From Streptomyces sp. SN-593 (lineage in GTDB: Bacteria; Actinomycetota; Actinomycetes; Streptomycetales; Streptomycetaceae), in contig NZ_AP018365.1 of NCBI RefSeq assembly GCF_016756395.1, forward strand, positions 4,929,001 to 4,993,000: a stretch of DNA of 64,000 nt, given 5' to 3'. Positions 8,666-18,289 of the stretch are shown piece after piece. The notes under the pieces are model-generated. The model was not told the origin of the DNA, ran no database searches, and worked only from the letters and a program-made list of their open reading frames with translations. The position numbers and the translations under genes are program-made. Positions within the stretch are counted from its first letter, which is position 1. Each line of letters opens with the position of its first letter.

Positions 8666-8931
8666 CCAACGCCTACATCACCCACCCGGACCTGCCGGGC
8701 CGCGTCGTCGAAGTCCCCGACAGTGCGGTGCCGCACTACCGCGCCACCGGCTGGGAACTCACCAGCAAGCCGGTGCCCGTGCCGAAGCTGCCCGCGAACC
8801 CGGCCGAGGCCGCCACGGCCCCCATCTCCGACACCGGGATCACCGAGGCGAACGTCTCGGACCCGGCAGACACCACCGACACCGAGGCCGCCTCTGCGAA
8901 GCGGCGCCCGCGCGCAGCGAAGGAGAGCTGA
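8662..8931 (+). CDS. Small hypothetical phage protein
   Basis: 89 residues, translationally coupled to its neighbour by an ATGA overlap. The N-terminus (YITHPDLPGRVVEVPDSAVPHY...GW) resembles small head/tail accessory proteins of actinophages. The second half is low-complexity Ala/Pro/Thr ending in a basic stretch (AKRRPRAAKES). No function assigned. Confidence 0.6.
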   Translation: MTNAYITHPDLPGRVVEVPDSAVPHYRATGWELTSKPVPVPKLPANPAEAATAPISDTGITEANVSDPADTTDTEAASAKRRPRAAKES

Positions 8932-8933
8932 CG

Positions 8934-9416
8934 ATGAGCGCTACCCCCATCACACCGTCCGCCCGGTACTACCGGCAGGGCCGCACCCGGGTCCTGTGGA
9001 CGCCGACGATCGCCGACATCCTCAGCCCGACCCGCTCCGAGATCAACGCGGCGACGGACCTGTCCGGCGAGATCGCGGCCAGCTCCGGATGGGAGGTCAC
9101 CGGCAACACCGAGGACACCCCGGATCTGGGCAGCGTCTTCGTCGGCAACATCCCTTCGACCACCACCTCCGACGCGTCCAGCCTCACGTTCTACTCGGAC
9201 GAGACGAGCGTGGACGTGCGGACCCTGCTCCAGCGCGGGGTGGTCGGGAACATCATCTGGATGGACGAAGGCGATGTCGAGGGGTACCTCATGGACATCT
9301 TCCCGGTGCGGGTGACGTCCGCCCCGAAACAGCGTGACATCGCGGCTGTCGCGCAGATCATGGTCAACTTCGCCATCTCCCGGCAACCCGCGGAGAACGT
9401 CGCCATCCCGGCCTGA
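8934..9416 (+). CDS. Major tail (tube) protein
   Basis: 160 residues starting two bases after the previous stop. It shows the features of siphovirus tail tube proteins: RVLWTPTIADILSPTRSEIN at the N-terminus, a GWEVTGNTEDTPDLGS region, long beta strands, then DIFPVRVTSAPKQRDIAAVAQIM. Expected to polymerise around the tape measure. Position just before the gp10-like protein and chaperones supports the call. Confidence 0.8.
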   Translation: MSATPITPSARYYRQGRTRVLWTPTIADILSPTRSEINAATDLSGEIAASSGWEVTGNTEDTPDLGSVFVGNIPSTTTSDASSLTFYSDETSVDVRTLLQRGVVGNIIWMDEGDVEGYLMDIFPVRVTSAPKQRDIAAVAQIMVNFAISRQPAENVAIPA

Positions 9417-9419
9417 GCC

Positions 9420-9890
9420 ATGGCCCCCCGCTCCGGGAAAGACCTGGCGAAGATCGCCAAAGAGCTGAAGGCGATGGACGACAAGGCCGTCCTGAAGGGC
9501 TTCCGGAAGGAACTGCGGAAGGCCGCCGCCCCGCTGGTGCCCGCGGTCCGCGCGAGCATCCGCGCGATCCCCTCCAGCAGGCCCTACTCGCCCAACGGCC
9601 TGCGCGGGCAGATGTCCCGCGCCACGACGTTGCAGGCGAAGACGACGGGCAAGCAAGCCTCGGTCGTCATCCGCGTGGACGGCCGGAAGATGGCCGCCGG
9701 CGCCAAGGCAGTGCAGGCGTACATGGAAGGCATCAAGAAGCCCTGGCGGCACCCCGTGTACGGCAACACCGAGGCGTGGGTGACCCAGCAGCCCCACCCC
9801 TACTTCTACAAGGTCGTGCGCACCGTCGGCCCCAGGGCGCGTCTGGCCGTGGCCCGCGTGATGGACGACATCACCAAGAAGATCACCTGA
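9420..9890 (+). CDS. HK97 gp10-like tail/neck protein
   Basis: 156 residues, very basic. Contains KAAAPLVPAVRASIRAIPSS and the C-terminal block HPYFYKVVR...MDDITKKI that is characteristic of HK97 gp10-like proteins, which join or complete the tail. It usually sits before the tail tube; here it follows it. Starts 3 bases after the tube gene stop. Confidence 0.65.
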   Translation: MAPRSGKDLAKIAKELKAMDDKAVLKGFRKELRKAAAPLVPAVRASIRAIPSSRPYSPNGLRGQMSRATTLQAKTTGKQASVVIRVDGRKMAAGAKAVQAYMEGIKKPWRHPVYGNTEAWVTQQPHPYFYKVVRTVGPRARLAVARVMDDITKKIT

Positions 9891-9904
9891 GAGAGCGAGT
9901 ACCC

Positions 9905-10357
9905 ATGACCCTGTCCCGTCAGGCCATCATCGACGCCCCCGACGCCGTGATCGAGAAGGTCCCCGTCCCCGAGTGGGGCGACGACCTCTACATCAAGGCC
10001 CTGTCCGGGATCGAGCGCGACGACTTCGAGGCGTCGGTGCGCCGCAACGGCGTGATGGTCTTCACCAACTACCGGGCCAAGCTGCTGGTGCGCGTGCTGG
10101 TCAACGAGAACGGCACCCGCATCTTCAGCGACCAGGACGCCCGGGCCCTCGGCAAGAAGAACGCCAAGATCATCAGCAGGCTGTTCGACAAGGCCAGCGA
10201 GCTGTCCGGCATGAGCGACGACGAGGAGACGGAGGGAAACTCCGAGGAGGAGACGGCGTCGGAGACGGCGGCTGGCTCCGATTCACCCTCGAACTCGCCC
10301 GCACCCTCTCCCGCACCCGAGACGAACTCCTTCGCAGCATCAGCAGCCGCGAGCTGA
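9905..10357 (+). CDS. Tail assembly chaperone, short form (G-like)
   Basis: 150 residues from ATG 9905. Folded N-terminal part up to about residue 110 (VPVPEWGDDLYIKALSGIERDDFEASV, FSDQDARALGKKNAKIISRLFDKASELSGM) followed by an acidic Ser/Glu tail and Pro/Ser-rich end. This is the tape-measure chaperone that lies immediately upstream of the tape measure in long-tailed phages. A slippery heptamer at 10,234-10,240 would redirect some ribosomes to a longer product. Confidence 0.85.
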   Translation: MTLSRQAIIDAPDAVIEKVPVPEWGDDLYIKALSGIERDDFEASVRRNGVMVFTNYRAKLLVRVLVNENGTRIFSDQDARALGKKNAKIISRLFDKASELSGMSDDEETEGNSEEETASETAAGSDSPSNSPAPSPAPETNSFAASAAAS

Positions 10358-10425
10358 GCATGTGGTGGTCGCTCTACCTCATCGAGGCCGAAGAGCGCGC
10401 CGCCGCCGCACAGGAACAGCCATGA
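9905..10425 (+). CDS. Tail assembly chaperone, -1 frameshift product (GT-like)
   Basis: If ribosomes slip back one base on G GGA AAC (10,234-10,240), the first 112 residues are joined to 61 residues read from the -1 frame beginning LRGGDGVGDGGWLRFTLE and ending EERAAAAQEQP at the TGA 10,423-10,425. The extension contains SISSRELSMWWSLYLIEAEE, the kind of helical module found in downstream chaperone halves. The -1 frame has no good start of its own. About 173 residues in total. Frameshifting is inferred from the heptamer, its zero-frame phase and its place in the gene order. Confidence 0.8.
10234..10240 (+). promoter_or_regulatory. Programmed -1 frameshift site GGGAAAC
   Basis: The heptamer is phased G GGA AAC in the chaperone frame, the canonical X XXY YYZ form. 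It lies upstream of a GC-rich stretch; a short tccga/tcgga pairing (10,241-10,245 with 10,259-10,263) is possible but weak. Confidence 0.8.
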
Positions 10426-10479
10426 CCGGCCCCCACACCTGAGCCGGCGGCGGCTCCCTGACCACGGAGGGGGTCGGCC

Positions 10480-13400
10480 ATGGCTCTCACGTCGACTGGC
10501 GTCCGCTACGACGTCATCGCCAAGGACAGCGCGAGCAAGGTCTTCGACAAGATCGGCAAACAGGCCGGGAAGACCGACGGCATCCTCGGGAAGGCCGCCA
10601 AGTCGGCCGCGAAGTACGGCGCGGTCATGGGCGGGGCCGTCGCCGCCGGCCTGGTGGTCGCAGCCGACAAGGCCGTCGCCTTCCAGACCGAGATGACGAA
10701 GATCTCGACCCAGGCCGGCGGGACCACCAAGGACGTCGGCGTCCTGTCCAAGCAGGTGCTGCAACTCGGGAAGTACAGCGAGCAAGGGCCCCAGCAGTTG
10801 GCCGACTCGATGTACCACCTGAAGAGCATCGGTCTCGACAACGTCGCGGCGATGAAGGACCTGAAGGTCGCCTCCGACCTTGCCGCGGTAGGCGGCTCTA
10901 ACCTCGAAGACACCACCAACGCCCTCGGTGGGGCGTGGCGCTCCGGCATCAAGGGCGCGGAGACGTTCTCGAAGTCCGCAGCGACCGTGAACGCTGTCAT
11001 CGGCGCAGGCAACATGCGCATGGAGGACTTCGTCTCCGCGATCGGCACCGGGATCCTGCCCAGCGCGAAATCGTTCGGCCTGTCGCTGAAGTCGGTCGGC
11101 TCCGCGCTGGCCCTGATGACCGATGAGGGCATCCCCGCGGTCGACGCCGCGACCCGCCTGCGCATGTCCATCAGCCTCCTCGGCGCCCCGTCGGGCAAGG
11201 CCGAGGACCAGTTGAAGAAGATCGGCCTGACGGGCACGGACCTGGCGAAGGAGATGCGCTCCCCGGCCGGCCTGGTCGGCGCCATCGGCCTGCTGAAGAC
11301 GAAGCTCGACGCCTCGGGACTGTCCGCGGTACAGCAGTCCCAGGTCATCTCCCGCGCGTTCGGCGGCGGCCGGTCCAGCTCCGGCATCCTCACCCTGCTG
11401 AACAACTACGACGTGCTGGTCCAAAAGCAGGCCCAGATCACGAAGTCCATGGCCAAGTTCCCCTCGGCCGTGGCGCAGCAGCGCAAGACCGTGCAGGCGC
11501 AAATGGACTTGATCAAGTCCAACCTCGACGTCACCGCGATCGAGATCGGCGACAAGGTGCTGCCGGCCGCCTCGAAGGCCGTGGTCTACCTCAACAAGAC
11601 CGCGCTGCCCACCATCGGCAAGGTCAGCTTGTCGCTGGAGCGCATGATCCCTGTCAACCGCATCGAGGGCGACCTCAAGCAGGCCACCGGCTTCGTGTCG
11701 GACTTCGTGACCGGCCTGGAAGGCCCGAAGAAGGCCAAGGTCGAGGTCACCCCCGAGGTGAAGAAGCTCTCCCAGCTCCCGGCGAGCGCCCTGGAGTTCG
11801 GCGACGTCCTGCCGAAGAAGGCGGCCGTGCCGTTCCCGGTCAGCGAGGGCCTGATCCCGAGCATGCCGAAGCCGGCGGTCAAGAAGCAGGCCGAGTCGCA
11901 GGCCCAGCAACTCGGTGACACCCTGCGCAAGGCCATGTCGGACGGCCTCGGCGACGCCGTGAAGGGCCTGGACTGGAAGGGCTTGGGCGGGACTCTCGGC
12001 AAGGGCCTGGACAGCGCGTTCGGCTACGTCGCCAGCCACTCCAAGACCCTCGGGGAGAAGGTCAGCAAAGCGATCCAGGGCATCGACTGGGTCGAGGTCG
12101 GCAAGGACTTCGGTACCACGGCGCTGCCGCTCGCGATCGGCTTCATCGACAACATCTTCGCGCCGCTGTTCACCGTCGACTTCTGGAAGAAGCACTGGCT
12201 CGACACGATCATCGCCGTCGTCAGCGTCGTGCCGGTCGGGAAGGTCTTCGACGCCATCGGGGGCCTGTTCGCGAAGCTTCCGTGGGGCAAGCTCGGCGAC
12301 GTCATCGGCGACGGCCTGTCGAAGATCCCGTGGGGCAAGTCGCTGGACTGGGCGAAGTGGATCGGACGGACAGGCAAGACCGCCGGGAAGGCGGTCGGCG
12401 ATCTGGTGTCCCGGATCGGGACGGAACTGAAGGACTCCTTCTCTCGGACCTTCCCGTCCGTGGCGACATGGTTCGGCCGGGAGATCGGCCTTATCCCGAC
12501 GCGGCTCGGCGTCATGGGCCTGGAGCTGAAGGCAGCCCTGAAGAACGGCTTCGAGTCGGTCACCGACAGCGTGCCGGGCGTCTCCGGCAAGCTGATCCGG
12601 GCCGTCCTGCGCTACTTCACGAAGTTCACCTTCTACAACGCCGGCATCAACCTGATCTCCGGCCTGTACAACGGGGTCGTCGACAAACTGGCGAAGGCCG
12701 GCGGCTGGGTCAGCGCCCACATCGTCGACCCGTTCGTCTCCCACGTGAAGAGCGCCTTCGGCATCCACTCGCCGTCGACCGTGTTCGCGGGCATCGGCGG
12801 GTTCCTGATCTCGGGCCTGTACAACGGCGTCGTCGACAAACTGGCCGGGATCGGCAAGTGGGTCTCGGCCAACATCAAGGCGCCGCTGGTCGGGGCCATC
12901 GTGAAGCCGGCGTCGTGGCTGCACAGTGCGGGCGGCAACATCATCAGTGGCCTGGTGTCGGGGACGTGGGACTGGCTCGCGCAGAAGGGACACGACTTCA
13001 AGTCGTGGGCCAGCAAGATCAAGGACAAGATCGTTGACGCGGTGGTCGACGTCTTCGACATCAACTCCCCGTCCAAGGTGATGATGGAGTACGGCGGGCA
13101 CATCGTGGCCGGCCTGGCGAAGGGCATGCTCCAGGGCAAGGACGCGCTCAAGGCGGTGGCGAAGGAGGCGTTCCACTCCCCGCTGGAGGCTGCGAAGGCG
13201 CTGGTGTCCAACGGCGTGAGCCTGCCGGCGAAGTGGGCGGCGAAGCTGTTGTCGGCGAAGACTCCGGGCGCCGGCTCGGGGGCGCCTCTGGCGCCGGGTG
13301 TGGCGTCGGCGCAGAAGTACGCGTCGGGTCTCGTCGGTCAGATGTGGCCGAAGAGCGCCAGCTCGGAGATGTCCGCGCTGATCAAGCTGTGGAATGGCGA

Positions 13401-14943
13401 GTCGGGCTGGCGGGCCAACGCGGAGAACATGTCCTCGGGCGCCTACGGCATTCCGCAGGCGCTCCCCGCCAGCAAGATGGCGGCCGCCGGCTCGGACTGG
13501 CGGACGAACGCGGCCACACAGATCCGGTGGGGCCTGTCGTACATCAAGGGCCGGTATGGCGACCCCATGACCGCGTGGGCGAGTTGGAACTCCCACTCGC
13601 CGCACTGGTACGCGAAGGGTGGTCTCGCGCAGTTCGGCGAGACGGCCTGGGTGGGCGAGAAGGGCCCGGAGCTGATGCAGGTGACCCGGAAGGGCACCCG
13701 CATCTACAACAACACGGACTCCCTCGCCCTCGCCAAGGGTGCGGGGATCAAGATCCCCGGCTACGCGACGGGCACCGTCACGGCCGCGCAGGCGAAGGTG
13801 GACAGCGCTCAGCGGGCCTACGAGGCGGCAAAGGAGCGGGAGGATCGGGCTCGCGGTAAGGCGGCTCTGGCGGCGGCGAAGGCCGACTTGCGGGCGGCGC
13901 AGTTGCGGCTGTCGGCGGCGAAGAAGGAGTTGGCTGCGGCGACGGCGGCGGCGAAGCGGTCCAAGGCCGCGCGCACCACCGTGGCGAACGCCATCTCCAA
14001 CGGGTTCCTGAAGACGCTGGAGACCGGGACCGCGTCGGCCATCGCGTCGGCCGTGAAGTCGATGAACACCAAGTTGCAGAATGCCGGGTACGGCAGCTTG
14101 GTCGCGGGCAACAACCGGACCGCGACCAAGCTCGGGGCTCTGGCGACGCAGAAGGCCAGCATCGCCTCGCAGATCTCCGCGGCGAAGTCCTACGCGTCGG
14201 ATCAGGCTTCGTCCCTGGGCGACTACCTGGGTATCGGGGACACGTCGGCGACGTCGGTGTCCAGCCTGATCGCACAGATGCAGCAGTCCCAGTCGACGGG
14301 GCGCTCGTTCGCGTCGGAGATCGCGAAGCTCAGCAAGATGGGGTTGAACAAGACCCTTCTCGCACAGGTTGCGGATCAGGGCCCGGGCGGGTCGCTGGCG
14401 TCGATGCTCGCCGGCGCGTCGTCCTACGACATCAAGCAGCTCAACGCCCTCGCCACCAGCCAGAACAAGCTGACGTCGTCTTTTGGCAACACGATGGCGG
14501 ACGCCATGTACGACAGCGGCGCGCAGGCCGGGAAGGGCTTCCTCACCGGCCTCCAGGCGCAAGAGACCGCGATCCAGAAGGAGATGAACAAGCTCGCCGA
14601 GGGCATGGTTTCGGCGATCAAGAAGAAGCTGAAGATCAAGAGCCCGTCGCAGGTGTTCCGTGACCAGGTCGGCAAGCAGGTCGCGCTCGGTATGGCGGCG
14701 GGCATCGCGGCGCACGGTCCGAAGGCCGTGTTGGCGGCTCAGCGCATGGCGGACATGACCGCGGCAGTGCGCGCCAAGGGCGGTACCGGCACGGGTGCGG
14801 CTGCCGCCGTCCACGAGACCCACGTTCACGTGCATTTCGATGACGAGGCCCTGCGCGGGCTGATCGACGTGCAGGTTAAGCAGGGCGTCGAGGCGGGGCA
14901 CGCGGATCTGGTGGCGGCGGCACGGAACACCGGGGGGTACTGA
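10480..14943 (+). CDS. Tail tape measure protein with lytic transglycosylase domain
   Basis: 1487 residues, the longest phage gene, which sets tail length. The N-terminal ~330 residues match the phage TP901-type tape measure core (AFQTEMTKISTQAGG; GAGNMRMEDFVSAIGTGILPSAKS). The middle is helical and Lys/Gly/Trp-rich with repeated modules (GLYNGVVDKLA...GKWVSA twice). Residues about 945-1060 are an SLT-type transglycosylase, with probable catalytic E974 in LWNGESGWRA and the AYGIPQALP and RYGDPMTAWASW motifs. A coiled-coil Ala/Lys-rich segment (about 1105-1180) follows. The SLT domain would open peptidoglycan during DNA entry. Confidence 0.92.
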   Translation: MALTSTGVRYDVIAKDSASKVFDKIGKQAGKTDGILGKAAKSAAKYGAVMGGAVAAGLVVAADKAVAFQTEMTKISTQAGGTTKDVGVLSKQVLQLGKYSEQGPQQLADSMYHLKSIGLDNVAAMKDLKVASDLAAVGGSNLEDTTNALGGAWRSGIKGAETFSKSAATVNAVIGAGNMRMEDFVSAIGTGILPSAKSFGLSLKSVGSALALMTDEGIPAVDAATRLRMSISLLGAPSGKAEDQLKKIGLTGTDLAKEMRSPAGLVGAIGLLKTKLDASGLSAVQQSQVISRAFGGGRSSSGILTLLNNYDVLVQKQAQITKSMAKFPSAVAQQRKTVQAQMDLIKSNLDVTAIEIGDKVLPAASKAVVYLNKTALPTIGKVSLSLERMIPVNRIEGDLKQATGFVSDFVTGLEGPKKAKVEVTPEVKKLSQLPASALEFGDVLPKKAAVPFPVSEGLIPSMPKPAVKKQAESQAQQLGDTLRKAMSDGLGDAVKGLDWKGLGGTLGKGLDSAFGYVASHSKTLGEKVSKAIQGIDWVEVGKDFGTTALPLAIGFIDNIFAPLFTVDFWKKHWLDTIIAVVSVVPVGKVFDAIGGLFAKLPWGKLGDVIGDGLSKIPWGKSLDWAKWIGRTGKTAGKAVGDLVSRIGTELKDSFSRTFPSVATWFGREIGLIPTRLGVMGLELKAALKNGFESVTDSVPGVSGKLIRAVLRYFTKFTFYNAGINLISGLYNGVVDKLAKAGGWVSAHIVDPFVSHVKSAFGIHSPSTVFAGIGGFLISGLYNGVVDKLAGIGKWVSANIKAPLVGAIVKPASWLHSAGGNIISGLVSGTWDWLAQKGHDFKSWASKIKDKIVDAVVDVFDINSPSKVMMEYGGHIVAGLAKGMLQGKDALKAVAKEAFHSPLEAAKALVSNGVSLPAKWAAKLLSAKTPGAGSGAPLAPGVASAQKYASGLVGQMWPKSASSEMSALIKLWNGESGWRANAENMSSGAYGIPQALPASKMAAAGSDWRTNAATQIRWGLSYIKGRYGDPMTAWASWNSHSPHWYAKGGLAQFGETAWVGEKGPELMQVTRKGTRIYNNTDSLALAKGAGIKIPGYATGTVTAAQAKVDSAQRAYEAAKEREDRARGKAALAAAKADLRAAQLRLSAAKKELAAATAAAKRSKAARTTVANAISNGFLKTLETGTASAIASAVKSMNTKLQNAGYGSLVAGNNRTATKLGALATQKASIASQISAAKSYASDQASSLGDYLGIGDTSATSVSSLIAQMQQSQSTGRSFASEIAKLSKMGLNKTLLAQVADQGPGGSLASMLAGASSYDIKQLNALATSQNKLTSSFGNTMADAMYDSGAQAGKGFLTGLQAQETAIQKEMNKLAEGMVSAIKKKLKIKSPSQVFRDQVGKQVALGMAAGIAAHGPKAVLAAQRMADMTAAVRAKGGTGTGAAAAVHETHVHVHFDDEALRGLIDVQVKQGVEAGHADLVAAARNTGGY

Positions 14944-17183
14944 TGGCGATCCCCGGGAACTTCCTCAGTGCTGTTGCGGAGATGGTCGATCCGGATACGT
15001 CCGGGTGGACTACCACCCTGAACTGCACCAAGTCGCTGGGTTCGGGTGGCCGGAATGGCGACGGCGTCCTGACGCTCACCAGCGTGGCGTCCGGCGACAT
15101 GCAGGCTGCGACGTCCGCGGCGTACAGGGTGACCGCTGGGACGGCGTATCAGGCGTTCGCGGATGCGGCCTCATCCACCCAGCCGGAGCGCATCGGTATC
15201 CAGTGGCTCAACGCGAGCTACGCGGCGGTGGGGACGGCGGCCTGGTCGCTGACGACGGACGCTGCGTCGGCGTCGTGGCACAGGATCAGTGTGGCCGCGA
15301 CGGCGCCGGTGGGTGCGATCTACGCCCGGGTAGCGCTGTCGGCCACCACCACGGCGGCCGCCCGGACGCACTTCTTCGAGAACGTGTACCTGGGGCCGCC
15401 GCAGCGGACGAGCGGAAACCTGCTCAGCTTCAACGCCGAGTCCGGCGGAGACGTGGATGGCACCGCGTGGGTGGCGGACGCGAACTGCACGGTGACCAGG
15501 GACGTTCCGGTCGTGACGTGGCCGGTCAACTGGTACCTGTCCGGCGGCGAGGTCGTGAAGGCCACGACCACCGCCAACGGCAACATGGCAGTGCGGTGTG
15601 CGGAGGCGCCCAGCGTGCAGCCGGGCGTGGACTACCGCGGCTACCTGTACATCAACGCCCCCACGTCCACGTCCGCGTGCTGGGTGGAGCTGCGGTGGAT
15701 GGACGGCACCGGGACGCTCATCTCCACCAAGAGGGCTGCTCTGGCGTCCCCGGCGGCGGTGGGCTGGTACCGGCAGATCGTGTCCGGCGTGGCCCCGGCG
15801 GGTGCGGATCACGTCGTGCTGGCCGCTGGCGTGACGTCGGCTACCGCCGCCCAGGTGCTGCGGGTGGAGGGCGCCACGATTCAGCAGGCGGCCACGGCGC
15901 CGGTGGCGATCGGCACGGTCATGCCGTATGAGGACGCCAGCTTCGAGCAGGGCGTCGGGCAGTGGACGGTCGCCAGCGGTGTGGCGACGATCGCCCGGTC
16001 CACGCCGTGGGGGGCCTCCGGGTACGACGGCGTGTACGCCATGGTCGTGACGTCTTCTACAGCCACAACGAGCGTGCTGGCGTCCGGTAAGTACCCGGTC
16101 ACCCCGGGCGTCAACTGGCGCGCGCAGATCCAGTTCTCCGCCGCGTCCGGGACGTGGGCGGTGGCCCCGCAGATCCACTGGTACGACGCGTCCGGTACGA
16201 GCCTGGGCGCATCGTCCCTGCCTGCCGATTCGCTCGCGCCGGCGGGCGGCTGGTGGCGGGACTGGAATGACATCATCGCCCCGGCGAGCGCCGCCTCGGC
16301 CCGGGTCGAGGTCGACGTCACGGCGCCGTCCGCAGGCGCGGTGTGCCAGCTCGACGCGGTCTCGCTCACGCAGACGGCGCCGGCGTTCTCCGCGACGGCC
16401 GACAGTTCGCGGGCTGTGGTCACGCTGGTGATGCGGGAGCTGACGGTCGGGGCGACCCTGACGGTGTACCGGGTGGTGGGCAGTACGCAGGCGGTGGTGC
16501 GCGGCCCGTCGGGCGCGCTCCAGGGCGTGGTGGCGACGAGCGCGCAGATGGTGGTGGAGGACTACGAGGCCCCGCTGGGCGTGGACGTCTGGTACCGGAT
16601 CGAGCAGTACGACGCGACCACCGGGGCGTTCGGTGGGAGCGAGGCGTCGGCGACAGTACGGCTCACCCTCGCGGACGTGTCGGACTGCTGGATCAAGGAC
16701 CCGTTGCAGCCGCAGCGGAATGTCCTGGTCAGGGCGAGCGCCGCGCCGGACTGGTCCCGGCCGATCGAGCAGACCGAGTACCGGGTCAGGGGTCGTCGCA
16801 ACTCGGTGATCTTGTCCGATGTGCGCGGTGGCCTCACCGGGACGCTCGCGGTGTGGACGGATGACGATCCGGGCCGCGGCGCCCTGCACTTCGCGCTCGA
16901 CTCGGGGAATCCGCTGCTGATCCAGTTCTCGCCGGGGCTGGGCCTGGAGGACTCCTACTACGCGGTCGGTGACATCACTGAGGCGCGGCCGGTGGCCTAT
17001 GGCGGTGAGCCCCGGCGGCTGTGGTCGCTGGCGCTGACGCAGCAGGACGCGCCGATCGGCGGTGTGGGCGGCACTGCCGGCTGGACGGTGCAGGACGTGC
17101 TGACGACGTGGCCGACCGCCCTGGACGTGGCCACCGCATATGCGACGGTGCTCGACCTGGTCCTCGACAACCGGGAGGCGTGA
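14943..17183 (+). CDS. Minor tail protein with repeated carbohydrate-binding-like modules
   Basis: 746 residues; its ATG overlaps the tape measure stop. The first ~480 residues appear to hold three similar beta-sandwich repeats, each with an opening 'SAV.EM..D.SGW' or 'FE.GVGQWT' type strand and a HRISVAATAPVGA / RQIVSGVAPAGA / RDWNDIIAPASA strand, like CBM4/9 jelly rolls. The C-terminal ~180 residues (DVSDCWIKDPLQPQRNVLV onward) resemble distal tail proteins. Probably sits at the tail tip and contacts cell-wall glycans. Domain naming is by eye. Confidence 0.65.
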   Translation: MAIPGNFLSAVAEMVDPDTSGWTTTLNCTKSLGSGGRNGDGVLTLTSVASGDMQAATSAAYRVTAGTAYQAFADAASSTQPERIGIQWLNASYAAVGTAAWSLTTDAASASWHRISVAATAPVGAIYARVALSATTTAAARTHFFENVYLGPPQRTSGNLLSFNAESGGDVDGTAWVADANCTVTRDVPVVTWPVNWYLSGGEVVKATTTANGNMAVRCAEAPSVQPGVDYRGYLYINAPTSTSACWVELRWMDGTGTLISTKRAALASPAAVGWYRQIVSGVAPAGADHVVLAAGVTSATAAQVLRVEGATIQQAATAPVAIGTVMPYEDASFEQGVGQWTVASGVATIARSTPWGASGYDGVYAMVVTSSTATTSVLASGKYPVTPGVNWRAQIQFSAASGTWAVAPQIHWYDASGTSLGASSLPADSLAPAGGWWRDWNDIIAPASAASARVEVDVTAPSAGAVCQLDAVSLTQTAPAFSATADSSRAVVTLVMRELTVGATLTVYRVVGSTQAVVRGPSGALQGVVATSAQMVVEDYEAPLGVDVWYRIEQYDATTGAFGGSEASATVRLTLADVSDCWIKDPLQPQRNVLVRASAAPDWSRPIEQTEYRVRGRRNSVILSDVRGGLTGTLAVWTDDDPGRGALHFALDSGNPLLIQFSPGLGLEDSYYAVGDITEARPVAYGGEPRRLWSLALTQQDAPIGGVGGTAGWTVQDVLTTWPTALDVATAYATVLDLVLDNREA

Positions 17184-17185
17184 GC

Positions 17186-18289
17186 GTGTACACGCCTCCC
17201 TCGTCGCGGTTCCTGGCCGCACTCAACCACTCGCACCGCGTGGTGACCCGCGTCGAGCTGGTGCGGACGGACGGCACAGTGCAGGACCTTGACCACACGG
17301 GCGGGTCCGTGACGGTGGACCGGTCGGCGACTTCCCGCCGCACGTGCTCGGTGACGCTCGCGGACACGTCCCTGATCCCGCGGACTGCCGCCGACAAGCT
17401 CAGCGTGTACGGCTCCCAGTTGCGGATCTTCCGGGGCATCGGCTATCCCGACGGCACCGTCGAGATGGCCCCGATCGGAGCGTTCCGCGTCGAGGAGGTG
17501 TCCGGGGATGTGGACGTCGGCCCGGTGACGATCACCGGGTCGAGCATGGAGGCGCAGGTCGCCGACGCACCTTTCACCGCGCCCACCACCGTGCAGTCCG
17601 CCGCCACCACTGCGGTCGGCGGCATCAGCACCCTCATCCACGCCGTGCTCCCGTCTGCGGTCATCATCTCCCGGGCGACGGACGCCACGGTCGGCACGAT
17701 GACGTGGGACCAGCAGGACAGCAGGTGGGACGCGTGTAGGACGCTGGCCACCGCGATCGGTGCCGAGGTCTACACGGACGCGGCGGGCCAGTTCATCATC
17801 GCTGCGCTCCCGGACTTGTCCGGCCCGTCCGTGGTGTGGGAGGTCGCCGCCGGCGAGGGCGGCGCCCTGGTGTCCGCGGACCGCGGCATGGCCCGATCGG
17901 GCGTCTACAACAGCGTCACGGCCTACGGGGAGAACACGACCGACGACACGGCGGCGGTCAGCGCGACGGTGGAGGACACCGACCCCACGAGCCCGACCTA
18001 CGTCAATGGGCCGTTCGGCAGGGTGCCCACCTTCTACTCGTCGGCGACGCTGACCACGACGGCTCTATGCACGGCGGCGGCGACGCAGCTCCTCAAGACG
18101 TCCCTGAAGCCCAATGCGTCGGCGGACATCACGAGCCTGCCGAACCCGCTGCTGGAGCCGGGGGATGTGATCCGGGTCGTCTACCTGGACGGCACGCGCG
18201 AACTGCACCAGATCGCCAGCTTCGAGATCTCGCTGGACACGTCCGGAGACTTCACGCTGGCGACGATCGCCGCGAAGGAGGACGCGTGA
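17186..18289 (+). CDS. Minor tail protein (DUF5047-like, baseplate)
   Basis: 367 residues. Start taken at GTG 17,186 because GGGAGG ends 8 bases upstream; GTG 17,180 is possible but too close. The N-terminus (FLAALNHSHRVVTRVELV, GGSVTVDRSATSRRTCSVTL) is that of actinophage minor tail proteins with DUF5047-type regions. Likely part of the tail tip. Its stop overlaps the next start. Confidence 0.6.
   Translation: MYTPPSSRFLAALNHSHRVVTRVELVRTDGTVQDLDHTGGSVTVDRSATSRRTCSVTLADTSLIPRTAADKLSVYGSQLRIFRGIGYPDGTVEMAPIGAFRVEEVSGDVDVGPVTITGSSMEAQVADAPFTAPTTVQSAATTAVGGISTLIHAVLPSAVIISRATDATVGTMTWDQQDSRWDACRTLATAIGAEVYTDAAGQFIIAALPDLSGPSVVWEVAAGEGGALVSADRGMARSGVYNSVTAYGENTTDDTAAVSATVEDTDPTSPTYVNGPFGRVPTFYSSATLTTTALCTAAATQLLKTSLKPNASADITSLPNPLLEPGDVIRVVYLDGTRELHQIASFEISLDTSGDFTLATIAAKEDA

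Noticed and set aside
10069..14901. 1610-residue minus-strand frame
   Set aside because: Lies entirely opposite the tape measure gene; His/Arg/Asp/Leu-rich composition typical of antisense shadows in GC-rich DNA.
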